Made by a program: the position numbers and the translations under genes. A stretch of DNA of 64,000 nucleotides from NCBI GenBank assembly GCA_003194525.1, contig NBIV01000268.1, positions 1-64,000 of the forward strand, given 5' to 3'. This DNA comes from Gracilariopsis chorda. Its lineage: Eukaryota; Rhodophyta; Florideophyceae; Gracilariales; Gracilariaceae. Within the stretch, counting starts at the first letter, position 1, and every line of letters starts with the position of its first letter. The notes below the pieces were generated by a model, which saw nothing but the letters and a program-made list of their open reading frames with translations, did no database searches and was not told the origin of the DNA. This document shows, in pieces, positions 1 through 11,169 of this stretch.

Positions 1-473
1 ACCGAGGAGACCGTGCTCGTCGTACCCAGTGGGTTGTGACCACTCGTGGTATTCATTGTGTCGTGTGACCGCCCGTACAGGCCCTATCTCCGCCCCAGTT
101 TTGGGTATTGATATTACCGACGTGTGTCGTGAGACCGTGAGACCATCCCTTCCCCTCATATCCCCTAACCGCCGCGCGGTGCGTGTTCGTGTGTGTGTAT
201 CGGCACCCCCCTCCGGGGTCTGTTCCCGCTTTCCGCACGCCCCCGTCGGGTGGTCCCTTTCCCTCTTTTGTTCCCCTGTCCGCAGGCTACTTCCGGACCA
301 GCCGTGGTTCCGACCCGTTCTAACCCCTAAACCTCCGAGGTACATCCAGGCTCCCGACGGAGTTACACCCGTCATACGGACACGGGAGGGCTCTACCCAG
401 CTGGGCCTACCTCTCCAAGAGAGCAAGGCTTCGAGCTGCCTTGGGTGCCTTTCCCACACCGGGATTGCACACA
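1..473 (+). mobile_element. LTR fragment, hairpin-rich family
   Basis: This has the texture of the gypsy-2 LTR at 49.9-50.7 kb. It is full of short inverted repeats such as ACCCAGTGGGT near the start and CCCCTCCGGGG near 208. It also shares the stretch GGGAGGGCTCTACCCA with that LTR, near 388-405. Its right end GGGATTGCACACA resembles the gypsy-2 LTR end GGCATTGCACCACA, and both are followed by AAG. The left end lies outside the window. It directly abuts copia-like coding sequence, so it is probably a solo LTR inserted into that element. The family assignment is by similarity of a few short stretches only. Confidence 0.55.
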
Positions 474-539
474 AAGTATACCTGACAGGAACGCAATTGA
501 CGGAAACGCGTTCGAAGTTGATGATCGTCCCCTCAGTAA

Positions 540-1260
540 GAGCGATGATGAGTACAAAAACCAGAAAGTTCAGACCTAAAACGTTAGCCAAGCGTTTGCA
601 TAGGTTGAAACACGCACCACCCGACGAAATCATGAACTTATGTCGCAGAGCTGGAAAAGCAACAAAGGAACTCGAAGAAAGAAGTAAGAAAGATTACTTC
701 AAATTGCATCGTATGTTCCAGCGCAGGACCGCCAATTCCATCCAAAAAGGTATCAATCTCACACGTCAACGAGGCATTTAACGTTGAGATACAGGTAGAC
801 TTCACGTTCTGCACCATCCGAGACACGAAGTATATTGTCTTGCACATGGTAGACACAGTACTAGATACTCCGAAGCTACAATCACAAAAGATAGAAACGC
901 GAGCACTATCATATTCGTGAAGAATGCGAATGGATACATAAGCATGGGAGACCCGACTCTTTATCAGCAGACGACGAACTCAATTCCAAAGCTGTAAGCA
1001 AGTTCCTCTCCAGACAGAATATCAGGTTCAAACCCCGTCCAGTTCGAAGACACAACAAGACAGGGATCGTAGAGAGAAAGAACGGGTACTCAAGAGAATA
1101 CTGGAAAAACTCCAATTGGACGAGACCTCCGTAACGATAAGGTCTTACTGTCCAGAGCAGTATTTTTATCGAATCTATTCACCGGGTCAAAGGTCATGAG
1201 TAGCTTCGAACTAGCACACGGATACAAACCTGCAATACTTGGCGCTCTACGCCAGCTGGT
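540..1260 (+). pseudogene. copia-like GAG-pre-integrase and integrase remnant
   Basis: At about 590-650 the translation reads LHRLKHAPPDEIMNLCRRAG, matching the WHRRLGH-type start of the copia GAG-pre-integrase domain. After a frame change near 775 the next stretch reads EIQVDFTFCTIRDTKY and HMVDT, which looks like the first aspartate region of the integrase core. Near 1195-1240 MSSFELAHGYKPAILG resembles the conserved region after the integrase core. The middle of the core and the catalytic Asp/Glu pair are not recognisable, so this is a broken integrase. It is followed by the spacer and RT of the same element. Confidence 0.6.
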
Positions 1261-1604
1261 AAGCGAAGAGTTGCTAATTCGTACATGGAACAGTCCGCAA
1301 ACACGGCATCACAACGCCTGCTTAGATCCAGGGACAACGTCAGACTCTCGAAGGAATCTATAAAACCCGGGACGAAATCTTGTTCTATCTACCGGACCAC
1401 CGCGCACAACTAAAGAGACGAGTAGAAGCCAGCCAAAGTTGGTACAGCCGCAGAGACACTACGTCGAAGTTACGAACAAAACCAACTGCTTCCCATATCC
1501 AGGTTGCATACGAGTACGTAAGGCTGCGGCCCAACTCAGATCTAGCACGAGAATTGAGTGAAGGTGTGGATGGAGGGACTATATCGATTTAACACTTTCC
1601 CCAT

Positions 1605-2625
1605 GTGATTCTCCGAATGAAGTTTGAAGAGACGCAGGTGGAATCCATATTTACTTCAGAACGACCCGAGCCTGCCAGGGAGGCAGATAAAGCCCACAAG
1701 GATATAGGGGAGTATGCGAATGCCTTACTGCAGAACCCTCAAGAAGAAGCACAGGGCCCCCTCGGATCAGATAAGCAAAGAGTCTTGGAACATATGAAAG
1801 AAGTAGTGAGATCCTGACAAGTAACCGCGCGCGAAGTACAGTTCGCTCCAGCATGGATAATCAGGGATGCCATCGAGAAGGAGCATCGAGACAACTGGTC
1901 TCACGCATACATGGAGGTCAATGAGTCAGACGTACCAAAAGATGCGAATGTCATATCTTCGCACACGGTATTTAAAGTGAAGGAAGACGAAGAACAGCAC
2001 CGAACACTCAAGGCAAGATTGGTCACTCATGGCAACCGGGACAATTTCAAAGACGATATTAGGAAAGACTGTTCAAACGCAGACATGACTCTCGTGCGAA
2101 TGCTCATCAGCATAGCACTATGTCTTGGATTCGTATTCGGCGTCGCCGATGTGAAGGAGCTTACTTGCAGAGCGGTCCAGTCCACGCGCGAAGTATACGT
2201 ACGCCCAGCACCAGAATTCAGGAGGAAGAAAGGAGTCCTGTGGAAGCTTACTAAGCTGCCATATGGTATCGTGGAGGCCGGAAGGCAATGGGCTAAGAGG
2301 ATTGAATCATGGATGATGTGCAACGGAAGGCTCGAAAGGGTATTTGGAGTGAACCAGCTATTCATCATACGTGATCACGATGGAAACATAGTGCTGATTA
2401 TGGCAAAACTCGTGGACGACCTCCTAGTAGTAGGACTAAGGCAAAACATCGAGACATTCATGTCGGAGCTTGAACACGAGTTCGCTATAGGAAAAGTCAG
2501 GATAGGAGAAAAGCTTACCTTTGCAGGATGCGACATTTCCCTAGATGCGGACTCGAACGTGCTTCTGTCAATGTTATCCTATAATGAAAGGGTTTGCGCT
2601 GTCGATTTGACAAAGGGACGACGGA
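1605..2625 (+). pseudogene. copia-like reverse transcriptase remnant
   Basis: One frame is open from 1605 apart from a TGA at 1815-1817; a CGA to TGA change would explain it. It carries the spacer and then the RT fold: KEHRDNWSHAYMEV, KARLVTHGNRD (typical of the copia RT N-terminus), KLPYGIVEAGRQW (motif B region) and LVDDLLVVG. The last is the catalytic motif, with Leu in place of the usual Tyr of YVDD. The motif A region reads VADVKELTCRA and is poorly conserved. The RT frame is lost near 2600, where RNase H continues in another frame. Confidence 0.75.
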
Positions 2626-2631
2626 GAGAGC

Positions 2632-3406
2632 GTGAAGACAGAGCAACAGACGAAGAGGTACAAAAAATACCGCTCTTTAGCGGGTACGCTGATGTACCTT
2701 GGATCCACGGTTCTGCCTCATGCATCTATGGTTACCTCGATGATGCAACAAGAACTAGGGAATCTACGCGTGAAGCACTTGGTAGATGCCAACGCCATGA
2801 TTCGCGAACTACAAACCCTGAAGCCAGTGATAAAGTTCATCAGACCAACCAGGATCCAGAGAGCCAAACTCATCAGTCTTTCAGACGCATCTCACAGTCG
2901 AAACGACAACCCTTATGGCCAAACAGGTATCGTCTGTGGAATGAAGCTTACGACAATGTTCGGAGAAAAAGATGTTTTCCACCCCTTGTACTGGGTCAGT
3001 TCTAAGCAGAAACGTGTGACTTACTCGTCTTTTGGGCGGAGATCGTAGCTTGTTCTGAAGCAGAGGAAAGAGGGTACGATATGAAAGCCTCCTATCGTAG
3101 CATCTTCCCAAACGTCGAATCAAGCATCATGTGTTGGTGAATTCTAAAGCCCTGTTTGATACTATAACGATACTACATGAATGTCGTGAATACAGGTTGC
3201 GCAAGACGGTTACCATGATTAGAGACGCATTTGAATCAGGGGATCTTGACCAGATGACTTGGATCCCAGGAAGCGCGAATCTAGCCGATGCATTAACTAA
3301 GTGCAGCGTCACACACGGGAATAACCTCAATCGCATGTTCGAACACGGCATATGGAATGTCGATCTCTCCCGAGGAATAAGCCACGACACTAAACTTTGG
3401 CATTAA
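2632..3406 (+). pseudogene. copia-like RNase H remnant
   Basis: The translation has KYRSLAGTLMYLGSTVLPHA followed by a QQ...AN...EL region, the usual connection and RNase H entry of this lineage. LSDASHSR then marks the first acidic residue. After a frame change near 3030 come EIVACSEAEERGYD and, at 3131-3406, WIPGSANLADALTK, the conserved C-terminal RNase H motif. The protein ends with a short W-x-V-DLS tail, which is also seen in the element at 27-29 kb. The two elements therefore look like the same lineage. Confidence 0.7.
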
Positions 3407-3735
3407 TCACCGGAGACCTGTGCTGCCAGACACTCTCTACACTGTTCTGTTTGTTGAGGTGGATACGTTTACACTAAGGATACTAGCGCGACGGGGGGTT
3501 GTGTCGGTTACGTACTCTTTCCGTAGTTCCAAAAGTCGGAACACGTATATTGTCAGCTAAACACGTACAATAACGAAGGACCGGAGTCCGGGACGTGAAG
3601 CCCCAAGTAGCCCAAAGGTCGCGTAGGTAACCTTATATAAACCCACCAATCTGCCGGAGCTAAGAGAAGCTCCGGGCAGACTTTGTGCCGCATTTGTTTG
3701 CTGAAGCTTAGCTGAACGTTCTCACACTGCGTTTA
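3407..3735 (+). promoter_or_regulatory. Putative 3' LTR with TATA box and hairpin
   Basis: This follows directly after RNase H. TATATAA lies at 3634-3640. A strong hairpin at 3651-3679 (CTGCCGGAGCT pairing with AGCTCCGGGCAG, one bulge) is followed by TTTGTGCC. The same arrangement of TATA-like element, hairpin and TGTGCC occurs in two other LTRs of this window (13.0 and 28.9 kb). LTR ends were not determined. Confidence 0.4.
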
Positions 3736-5698
3736 CGACAATGAACATCGACCACATGTCAGAAGTTCAAGCAACAACAGTACCATATCAATTAGCCTTC
3801 GTAAGTAGCATTGCATCTGTAGACTGCGGCTATTCTGTTCTCATGACCGGATGCTTAGGGATAGACTCATCCCCGTTTCCTGTTAACGCTGCTCATACGG
3901 TTTGGTCGGGATGCTTTCCAGTGCCCCCACTCTACCTGGCCGCATTCAATATGCGAGCCTGGCCCTCTGCGCTGTACGTTCTGCATAGTATGGCTTACAT
4001 GCCATGCAAAAAACTCGTCTCTTCATGTGATGGGAGCCAGTAGATGTATGCTTCGACGTCGCAAATGTACATCCATAACAAATCTTGACACTGGCTCAGT
4101 TGTTTTGCTGACTCATTCAATGGCCAACACGACCAAGAATATGCTACAGTGCCGAAGTCTGTGCCGTCCGAATACATTGGCGCACGGCGGGTGTGGGAAA
4201 TTTGATATTGCTCACTGTGCGGCACACTATATTGCTTCACCACACTGTGGCAGAGAGTAATTCTTAGCCGAGCTTTTTGTCCTTGGGCACTCACTGCCAC
4301 GAGGCCTATACCAACAGAAAAAGGGGAAGCTGTTAATTCGCACAATCCGTTATTTCATTCGCCAACGTCAGATATAACTAGGAAGTCGAGGGTCCATGTA
4401 AATGGTTTTTCTGTAAACGATCCATATCCCACCACAGAGAACCACCAACACAACAGCGTCGAGTTTGCGCAGTTGTCTTGCATTTTCAATCACACTTGCT
4501 TAGCATTATCTTGCGGTTCACCGACAATGCCTTTTAGTGCCCAAGTCTTTCCATCAATAAGTACCTTATGGTTGGTAGGTTGATGAGCACAGACTAAAGG
4601 ATCTTCATCAAAGCCGTCGTGTAAATGTGTTTGTCATTGTGGGACTCCACAGCTCTGCGCTCTGGTGCGCTATCCAATCTTTTGACATTCATCTGCCTTC
4701 TTCACCGAACTTTCAAAACAGACATAAACTATCACGTGTGGTTTCGGGAAATGGCCTCTACCCAGCAGGTTGCTAAAAGGTCCTAGGAGAGAAAACTTTG
4801 ACTACAAATATTTAATTCTTTCTGAAGTGTTGTAAGGCTTTCAGAAGCCATATAAGCAAAAAGAACAAACGAGAGTTATGACTGCAGCGGCAACTTTGAC
4901 TACTGCACCAAGAAGATGGGTTAAAATCTCACCCAAGTGCAGCCGCCAGAGCGCAAATACCAAAGCGAAATCATAACGAAGAATTGGACGCCGTGCGAGC
5001 GCTACGGGTTTTGATGCTGTGCTCGGATCTGGTCTCAATTCGGTTTTTTAGCGTTTGTTCCTGGACCAAGTCTGAAGGGCTAGCATGGTGTCCAGTCGTT
5101 CTGATAGTGGTGCACTAGCAGCTGCGTCTCGGTGAGCTTTTAACCCGATCTTGCTGATGCCGTAGTCACCAGCAACTCTGTCCACGTAACTGTGGGTACA
5201 AAAAGTCTTCTGACGGTTACTTGGTCTTGAGGCTTGTGGGGTGGGTAGTTACTCTCAGGAACATCTGGAATTTACGTTCCAATAGAAACAGAGCACAAGT
5301 TCCTGGTGATGTTGAACCGTATTCCTGTGCGATACCTACCTCTCAAGAGTCTAGAAGCAGACTAGACCACAGGAGAGGTCAGTGGCCTCTTGGGAGGGTC
5401 TTACGTGGCCATGCGCTACCGACAATGTCGGGCAAGAACAGCACTGCTTTCAGGTTACTCTGGCACTACTAAAGACGGTCGCGCAGGGCCGTGCGACTAC
5501 GACGGTGGAAAGATATCCATCCTGTCTGCTGTTGGACATGGATTTTGTAACGCGCATCGCTGTTGCAGGCAGCTGCAGCTCCTTCCAGATCATGATACTG
5601 TACCATTTAAACTCGAAGATAGAAGATTGCTACCCCTGCAGTAGATACCATAGACAGAATGCCATACGTACTCCAGCTTAAGCCTTTTGATAGTTGCA
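3736..5698. other. Unrecognised sequence, no supported gene
   Basis: Only short ORFs occur here, the longest about 100 codons (3741-4043 plus, 3995-4345 minus). None has a motif, composition or neighbour that supports it as a gene. No repeats were noticed. Confidence 0.5.
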
Positions 5699-5713
5699 TG
5701 GCTGCCGTTTGTC

Positions 5714-5999
5714 TCCCGACACCAAACCGACAGTGCAAAAAGGCAATTACAGTACAACGACGTACAAGAAGAGACGCAGTCCGCCTATCTTCCATACCAG
5801 TGAGGAGGAGGGGACCTTTGGTGTTGCCATTCAACTCTTAGCGCCTCGCGAGTCGGGAGGCGCTAAGAGTTGAATGGCAATCGGGAGTCCCGACACCGAA
5901 CGGACAGTACAAGTGCAGTGCAACGACGCACAAAAAGAGACACAGTCCCCTTATCTTCCATATCCGTGAGGGGAGGGGACCTTTGTTGTTGGCATTCGC
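5714..5999. repeat. Two-copy tandem duplication, period about 174 bp
   Basis: Unit A (5714 to about 5834) and unit B (5888 to about 5999) share TCCCGACACC, CAGTACAACGAC/CAGTGCAACGAC, GACGCAGTCC/GACACAGTCC, TATCTTCCATA and GGGGACCTTTG, and both end in a GCCATTC/GGCATTC word. The units have diverged by scattered substitutions. The junction between them is the inverted repeat at 5824-5880. Confidence 0.8.
5824..5880. repeat. Perfect 24-bp inverted repeat with 9-nt loop
   Basis: The left arm 5824-5847 (TTGCCATTCAACTCTTAGCG...) is exactly complementary to the right arm 5857-5880. The spacer is GCGAGTCGG. It sits between the two tandem copies. It could be two abutting ends of a TIR element, a cruciform or a hairpin; no coding role is seen. 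Confidence 0.9.
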
Positions 6000-6402
6000 T
6001 TTGCTCGGGGAGATAACAGACACCAGCACACGCGGCACAGCTTGTTCTGTTGACCATTAACTTTTTAGCGCGTCCCGTGTGCGTCACGCATCAGTATCTA
6101 GACTGTCTCGAATGTTTTTCAAATGACCCTTTACAAAGAAAGGAAAGAACGGCATGCACTTTCTTGTGCCCACTACTTCAGTTCGCGCGGGCACGCTCAC
6201 GAGCCGGTACCGACGGTAGCTGCAAAATAACAGTCACCGTGACAGTGGTGACGCAGCCCCACTTGATATAAAATATCGATTAGCGAGCCCACCGCCGCAG
6301 TCCGTATCAGAAGAGCTTCCACTGCGCGTGCATGCGTCTTACATGTTGACACCAACAATGGTACCAAATGTTTTGTGGTTTGTGCGCTAGTTATAAGAAG
6401 TT

Positions 6403-6825
6403 GTGAGAAGCGATGAGGGAGCCCGTGAAGGGCAACGGGTGTGTGCTGATTCAACGCCATCTTCATCAATGACGACTTCCCAACTCCCGGCACTCTCGCA
6501 CAATGAGCTCCATGGCTCCATGCAGAAGCTCATGCGCCGCCACGAGCGAGCCATCAAACAAACCGGCGATGTGAGCGCAATGCTCTCTCTCGCCGAGCTT
6601 CTCAAGGACAATACCTATGGCATCAACACACTTACCCCATATTTCCCTTACATCAGTCCGAAGGAAGATCTTTTTATTCAAACTTGTGAGAAGGACGATA
6701 ATCAGATACAGATGCTTGGAAATCCAGGAATCAGCAACCAAAGCGAACAACCAGCGATCAATAGTACAATATTAGAACAGGAGGGGAATCCGAGGACCGC
6801 CATGAAAGAGATCCTAAGGAAGTGA
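6403..6825 (+). CDS. Hypothetical ORF, 140 codons
   Basis: This is an uninterrupted ORF of ordinary composition. An internal ATG at 6471 starts MTTSQLPALSHNELHGSMQK. Residues after that form an amphipathic stretch (KLMRRHERAIKQTGDVSAMLSLAELLKD) that could be helical. I do not recognise a family, and no TE motif is present. It could be a first exon or chance. The sequence around it has no other gene-like signal. Confidence 0.2.
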   Translation: MRSDEGAREGQRVCADSTPSSSMTTSQLPALSHNELHGSMQKLMRRHERAIKQTGDVSAMLSLAELLKDNTYGINTLTPYFPYISPKEDLFIQTCEKDDNQIQMLGNPGISNQSEQPAINSTILEQEGNPRTAMKEILRK

Positions 6826-6829
6826 GATC

Positions 6830-7640
6830 CATTCCGATGGTGCTGTAGACGGTGGACTAATCCTGCATCGGCAGGGAAGGACATCCCTTGGAAACAGCTT
6901 TAGAGAAGCTGCTCTCATTATGTACCTTGCGGTACACCGGCGGTGGCAGCGGTTGTGCCGCACTTCACGCTTGATTTCGTGTATTCTGTGCTTCAGGAAA
7001 GAGAACATGCTGGACAATGTCAAAAGGCGTGAAGGAAGCTGAAAAAGGTATTGACCGGTGAGGAAGGTATCTGGGGCAGTTCACGTTGTCCGATCACCTG
7101 TGTGGCGAAGAGTTGAGAGGTTCGTTGTATAGTGCCACCGGTGTTCTGCTAGGGGTATAATCAGTTATTGATTCACAGCTGTGCTCGATTGCAAACCAAC
7201 TGGGCGTTGACAAGTGGGAACGTCAGCATTCATGTTGTCATTCAGTAGCCTGCTACTCTGCCAGAGACAGTAATGTTAGCCGGAACACTCTTCATCTGTA
7301 TCGAATAAAATACACAAGTCTTTCCATAGAACAGATTGAAGTATACTCTTGGAATCAGACAGTGTTTAAGCCCTATTCTTGCTGCGGCAGTAAAAAATGA
7401 AAAGCTGTTCGTAATGACAAAGGGATTTAAATATGTTTGTAGAAGGGTACACAAATAATCTATCTGAAGGGGATGCAAAACGCTTCGGAGTCGATACGAA
7501 CTCCTCTCAACTGAAGAAGCCAGTTGTCGCTACACACTCGTTAAGGTCCTCCAAGCTTCGTGCCAAATGTGATTCAAACCATTGCTTTTTGTCCGTCTAA
7601 ACCGTTGCTTCTTCATCTTCTGAAGGTCCTTGTAGTGAAC
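6830..7640. other. No gene recognised
   Basis: This stretch is AT/GC balanced and has no ORF, repeat or RNA motif I can support. Confidence 0.4.
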
Positions 7641-7649
7641 CGGGTGGAA

Positions 7650-7724
7650 GAGTGCCAGGCCGGGGTTAGAACCTTAACCACACAAAAAGCACACGAAGGT
7701 AGTTACCGGTTGAGCTATGGCCGC
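7650..7724 (-). other. tRNA-like sequence (decayed tRNA or SINE head)
   Basis: Read on the minus strand, 7717-7706 is TAGCTCAACCGG, matching the pol III A-box, and 7673-7663 is GGTTCTAACCC, one base from the B-box consensus. They lie 32 nt apart. The seven bases before the A-box (GCGGCCA) pair in part with TGGC downstream. A TTT triplet sits in the anticodon position of a CTTTTTG loop. The D, anticodon and T stems pair poorly, so this is not a normal tRNA. A SINE derived from a tRNA or a tRNA pseudogene fits best. Confidence 0.35.
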
Positions 7725-7789
7725 TCACGGTGTGGTGACCCAAGCCACACCGCTGGAGATGTTATTGTGACTCTGTGACTATCATCTGC

Positions 7790-10700
7790 AGCTGACAGCA
7801 CCACAGTCTTTCAGATCTTTGAATATATACCAAAACTGTGCAGGACCGGGGAGGCCGTTAAACTCGTCCAGGTGATCGGCGGACTGATCGCCTCCACGGA
7901 CCCGGGATGTCCGTAAAATCGCCCCGGCAGTCGGCGCACCGACAGCCTGAAGACCTGGGCGGTAGCGTCGGAAAAAGACCCCCGATTATCTGTGCGAGAC
8001 AGAAGGGACGAGGCACGTGCAACACTGCGGATCTTACCAATCTTTCACTAGCTTTTCCCAGAAGGATCATGGAGGTTCCCATGGAAACTCTGGCGAGATC
8101 GCGGTTGGTCTCCAACGGAGACCAGGGAGTCTAGGAAGCGACAACACCGCCTGTACAAGGATCTGAATGGTTTTACAGGGGTTTTCTGGACTTACGCTGA
8201 AATCTACAGCAGACACGGGCCCCAACGCGATCTTACCGCCCTTTATCGCCAAGGGTAAAGAGAAAAGGGAGGGTAAGATGTCAGCAGATGTTCTGGGTGG
8301 CACGAACGTGGTACATGGAATCCGCCTTGTCGTGGTGTACCACTTACCTGGCGTTCTCTCGAGTTGAGGAAGGATTAGCAGAGCAAAGTCTGGAAGAGGC
8401 GAAACGCGCCAGAACGAAATGGATTATACATTCGGGTCTCCCCGCAGAAGTTTTGTACCATTCTACTACGTCTTGGAATACCAGTTGGTGAGCGTAACAC
8501 GGCTGCTGCAGGGTGGGAGCAAGCAACGGCCATCAACAATATTTTGAGTCGGAAGTTAGGACTACTGTAACGGGGTAGAGAGAACTTGTCATTCACGAGG
8601 AGTAGCTAGCGGTTAACCTTAGTAGTTGGGAAATTGAGGAGGAATTATGATAAGCTCTACCGCAGCGTCGCAATTAGCCAATGTGCGCCCCATCAAGAAG
8701 AAGAAGAAGAAAACTGTGCAGCAGTTGGGCTTGATGCATGGAATATGGGTCAGGGCGTCAAAGTTGTCGTAGTCCATCTGGAATCACGATGCTTAATCGC
8801 TTTGCGCTGGATACCGTGGTGGTGAAAGACCACTGCAAGGTACTAGCGAGTCCCGCTCAGAACACATGCAGTCCCGCCCGTCGAGTGTGCCGACCTTCCG
8901 AAAAGGCTAAAAAACACTATAAAGTTACGCCGGATGAGGAAACCAACTGGAGATGCGATTGGGTCTATTAGGGGAATTTAGCCTTCGAATAGATAGTTAG
9001 CATTCTACTTGTAGAAAGCGAATACCTTTGCCTTGGAACTAAGGCACGTGCCCGTAACCACACACACACACATGGAATATGGACCATGACTTACTTTTCT
9101 GGTTTGAAAACCTGCTGGAGTTGATGCCTTCTACTCGTTCCAAGTATGACGGGTAATTCGCCTCCAACCGCATGAGCCCGGGTTGAGTGTCCTTAGTCGA
9201 AGTCGAAGCCTGGATAGTAGTGACAATTCACCAAGACTACATAACCTCCTTGTAACGTCTCGAAAATAATTGACGTCTCAAAGCGCTTTGTTCATCAAAT
9301 ATGTGCCACAGCTATCTGTCTCTCAGTTACAGTCTCAAAAAATACAAAAGCAGGCGCAAAGACCCCAGAAGTTCTACTCAGGTTGCTTTCTTCCTCTAGA
9401 GTTCTTGTTCACGATTCCGACTTTTGTTCAACAAAACTTTTTTTACTCAAAATGGTTTTCGCCTTGCCTCGAGGGAACCACGCAATGCGTGGGATGTTTG
9501 CGCCTTCTCATTTGACTGTTACCAATTTTGCATGCTCTACATCCAGCAGCACTTTCTGTTTATACGAAGAACTGCACGCATTGTCAACAGACTTCTTCAT
9601 ATTGCTTTCCAATAACCCCACTCTTAACAGCTCGCTGTCCTGAAGAGCGCCCCTACTTTAGCCCTGCTCAGTTCTCCGCCATGGATGGTTCATACACATC
9701 AAGCACTTTTTTTAATACATCCTAACTCGCGCGGACACGGCATAATTAACGCAAATCACTGGGATGCATGTCCTTCTACTCAGTAAGCTATATCTTAACC
9801 TATGTAAGGATTTCGTCAATAAGTTGTTTTACCTTGCGAAATTAGTGCGTTGGAAAGAGATTTTAACTGTATCAAAGAAATACATGTAAACCAGGAGCCA
9901 CATATCAAAACTACAACAATGAAAAGGTTTATGCAGCATGATGTCGCATCAGTGACTGCTGCGTATATTTCTCAACAGCAAAAGTGGCTTTTGGGGATAT
10001 GAGAGTTGATAATCTACGAACTTCCTCAACGTCTCGAAGAGAGCGCGTGACCTTTTTCCACAACACTACAGCGCGGGGTAAATCATCATCATGTCCTTCG
10101 GCAAGCATACACGCTAACAACGTTCTTGCAAGTTGATGAGAAGAGCGCAATATAACACCTTCAACAAGATGAATGGCACGAAAAGAATCTTTCTTTACCC
10201 CCGAAACACCTTACCAAAGCACGTACGCAAGATTGATACGTATAAGATCGCTGTTATCCTTCTTCACGCCAGACTCGAGAAGAGACAACGCTCTTTGGGA
10301 GTCACAGTTTTCGGTAAAATCCCCCAAAACGCCGATACCCTCGTATCAGGCATCTGTAGCCCGATATACCCAAACTTACAACGACAAGCACATTTCACGA
10401 GACACAACCCAACAACCAGTGCATTATGCTAATACGGATATGCATTGCGACAAGCTTCATAAACTACGAGAGTTAGACATAAACTACTATGCCCTGTAGT
10501 ACTTAGCAATCCTATTTACGTAACAACAGTCAAAGCGGTCGACCATCAGAAGTGTAATCTTGATTAACCTACAAAGCGAGAGAGAAAACATCTAACGTGA
10601 CGGTTGAGATGGAGACCCTATCGCACTATTAGATCCTGTCGGCAATTCTGGGATTAAGAACAATCGTTTTATATTGTTCGCGCTTTGTGCTTTCTGCAAT

Positions 10701-11165
10701 ACATGCTCTCTTTATTTGCTCTGAGAGGTGTTTCGTTTCCTTTTCTGCTGCGGCCTTTGGCGGACTCTTCTTCCTTTCTTCTTTTAGCTTTAGTGCGAAC
10801 GAGAACGCCAGCAGCGAAGCATATGTTTCCTTCATGTACCACTGAAGCTGGAGCTAGGAAATGCTGAGCTGGCTGAACCCTCGGAGAAGCGGGAATAGCA
10901 GTATTGCATCGCGCCTATACCGACAGTACCTACGAAGCACCTTCAGAGATCTTAAGGAAGGTACGAAACTATACTTTGTACAATGGTCTCCTCTTTTGGA
11001 CAGGATCTGGTTCCTATCGATTGTATATTCCCTTCGAAGATCTCCCACGAACTGTGAGGGATTATTTCATGATGTAGGACATATTGGCGCGGACAAGTCG
11101 TACTATTCTGCACACAGATATGTCTTTTAGCAACGCATATATCAAGGCTTTTGGAAGCACGTGCG
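7790..11165. other. Unrecognised sequence, no supported gene
   Basis: Several ORFs of 60-110 codons occur on both strands (for example 10173-10499 plus and 10629-10835 minus). None shows a family motif. An (AAG)n run lies at about 8695-8713 and a short CA run near 9059-9072. Confidence 0.45.
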
Positions 11166-11169
11166 CAGC

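Larger units (their letters stand above)
474..3406 (+). mobile_element. Decayed Ty1/copia-like retrotransposon A
   Basis: Plus-strand remains occur in copia order: GAG-pre-integrase, integrase, spacer, reverse transcriptase, RNase H. No gag or protease is seen, and the left side is cut by the LTR fragment ending at 473. Several frame changes and stops break the coding region. No matching pair of LTRs was found; a possible 3' LTR region follows at 3407-3735. Confidence 0.75.

Noticed and set aside
29-781. 250-codon ORF as a host gene
   Set aside because: It is a chance fusion across the LTR fragment (1-473) and copia GAG-pre-integrase sequence.
8695-9072. (AAG)n and (CA)n runs as CRISPR-like or regulatory repeats
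   Set aside because: They are simple microsatellites with no spacers.
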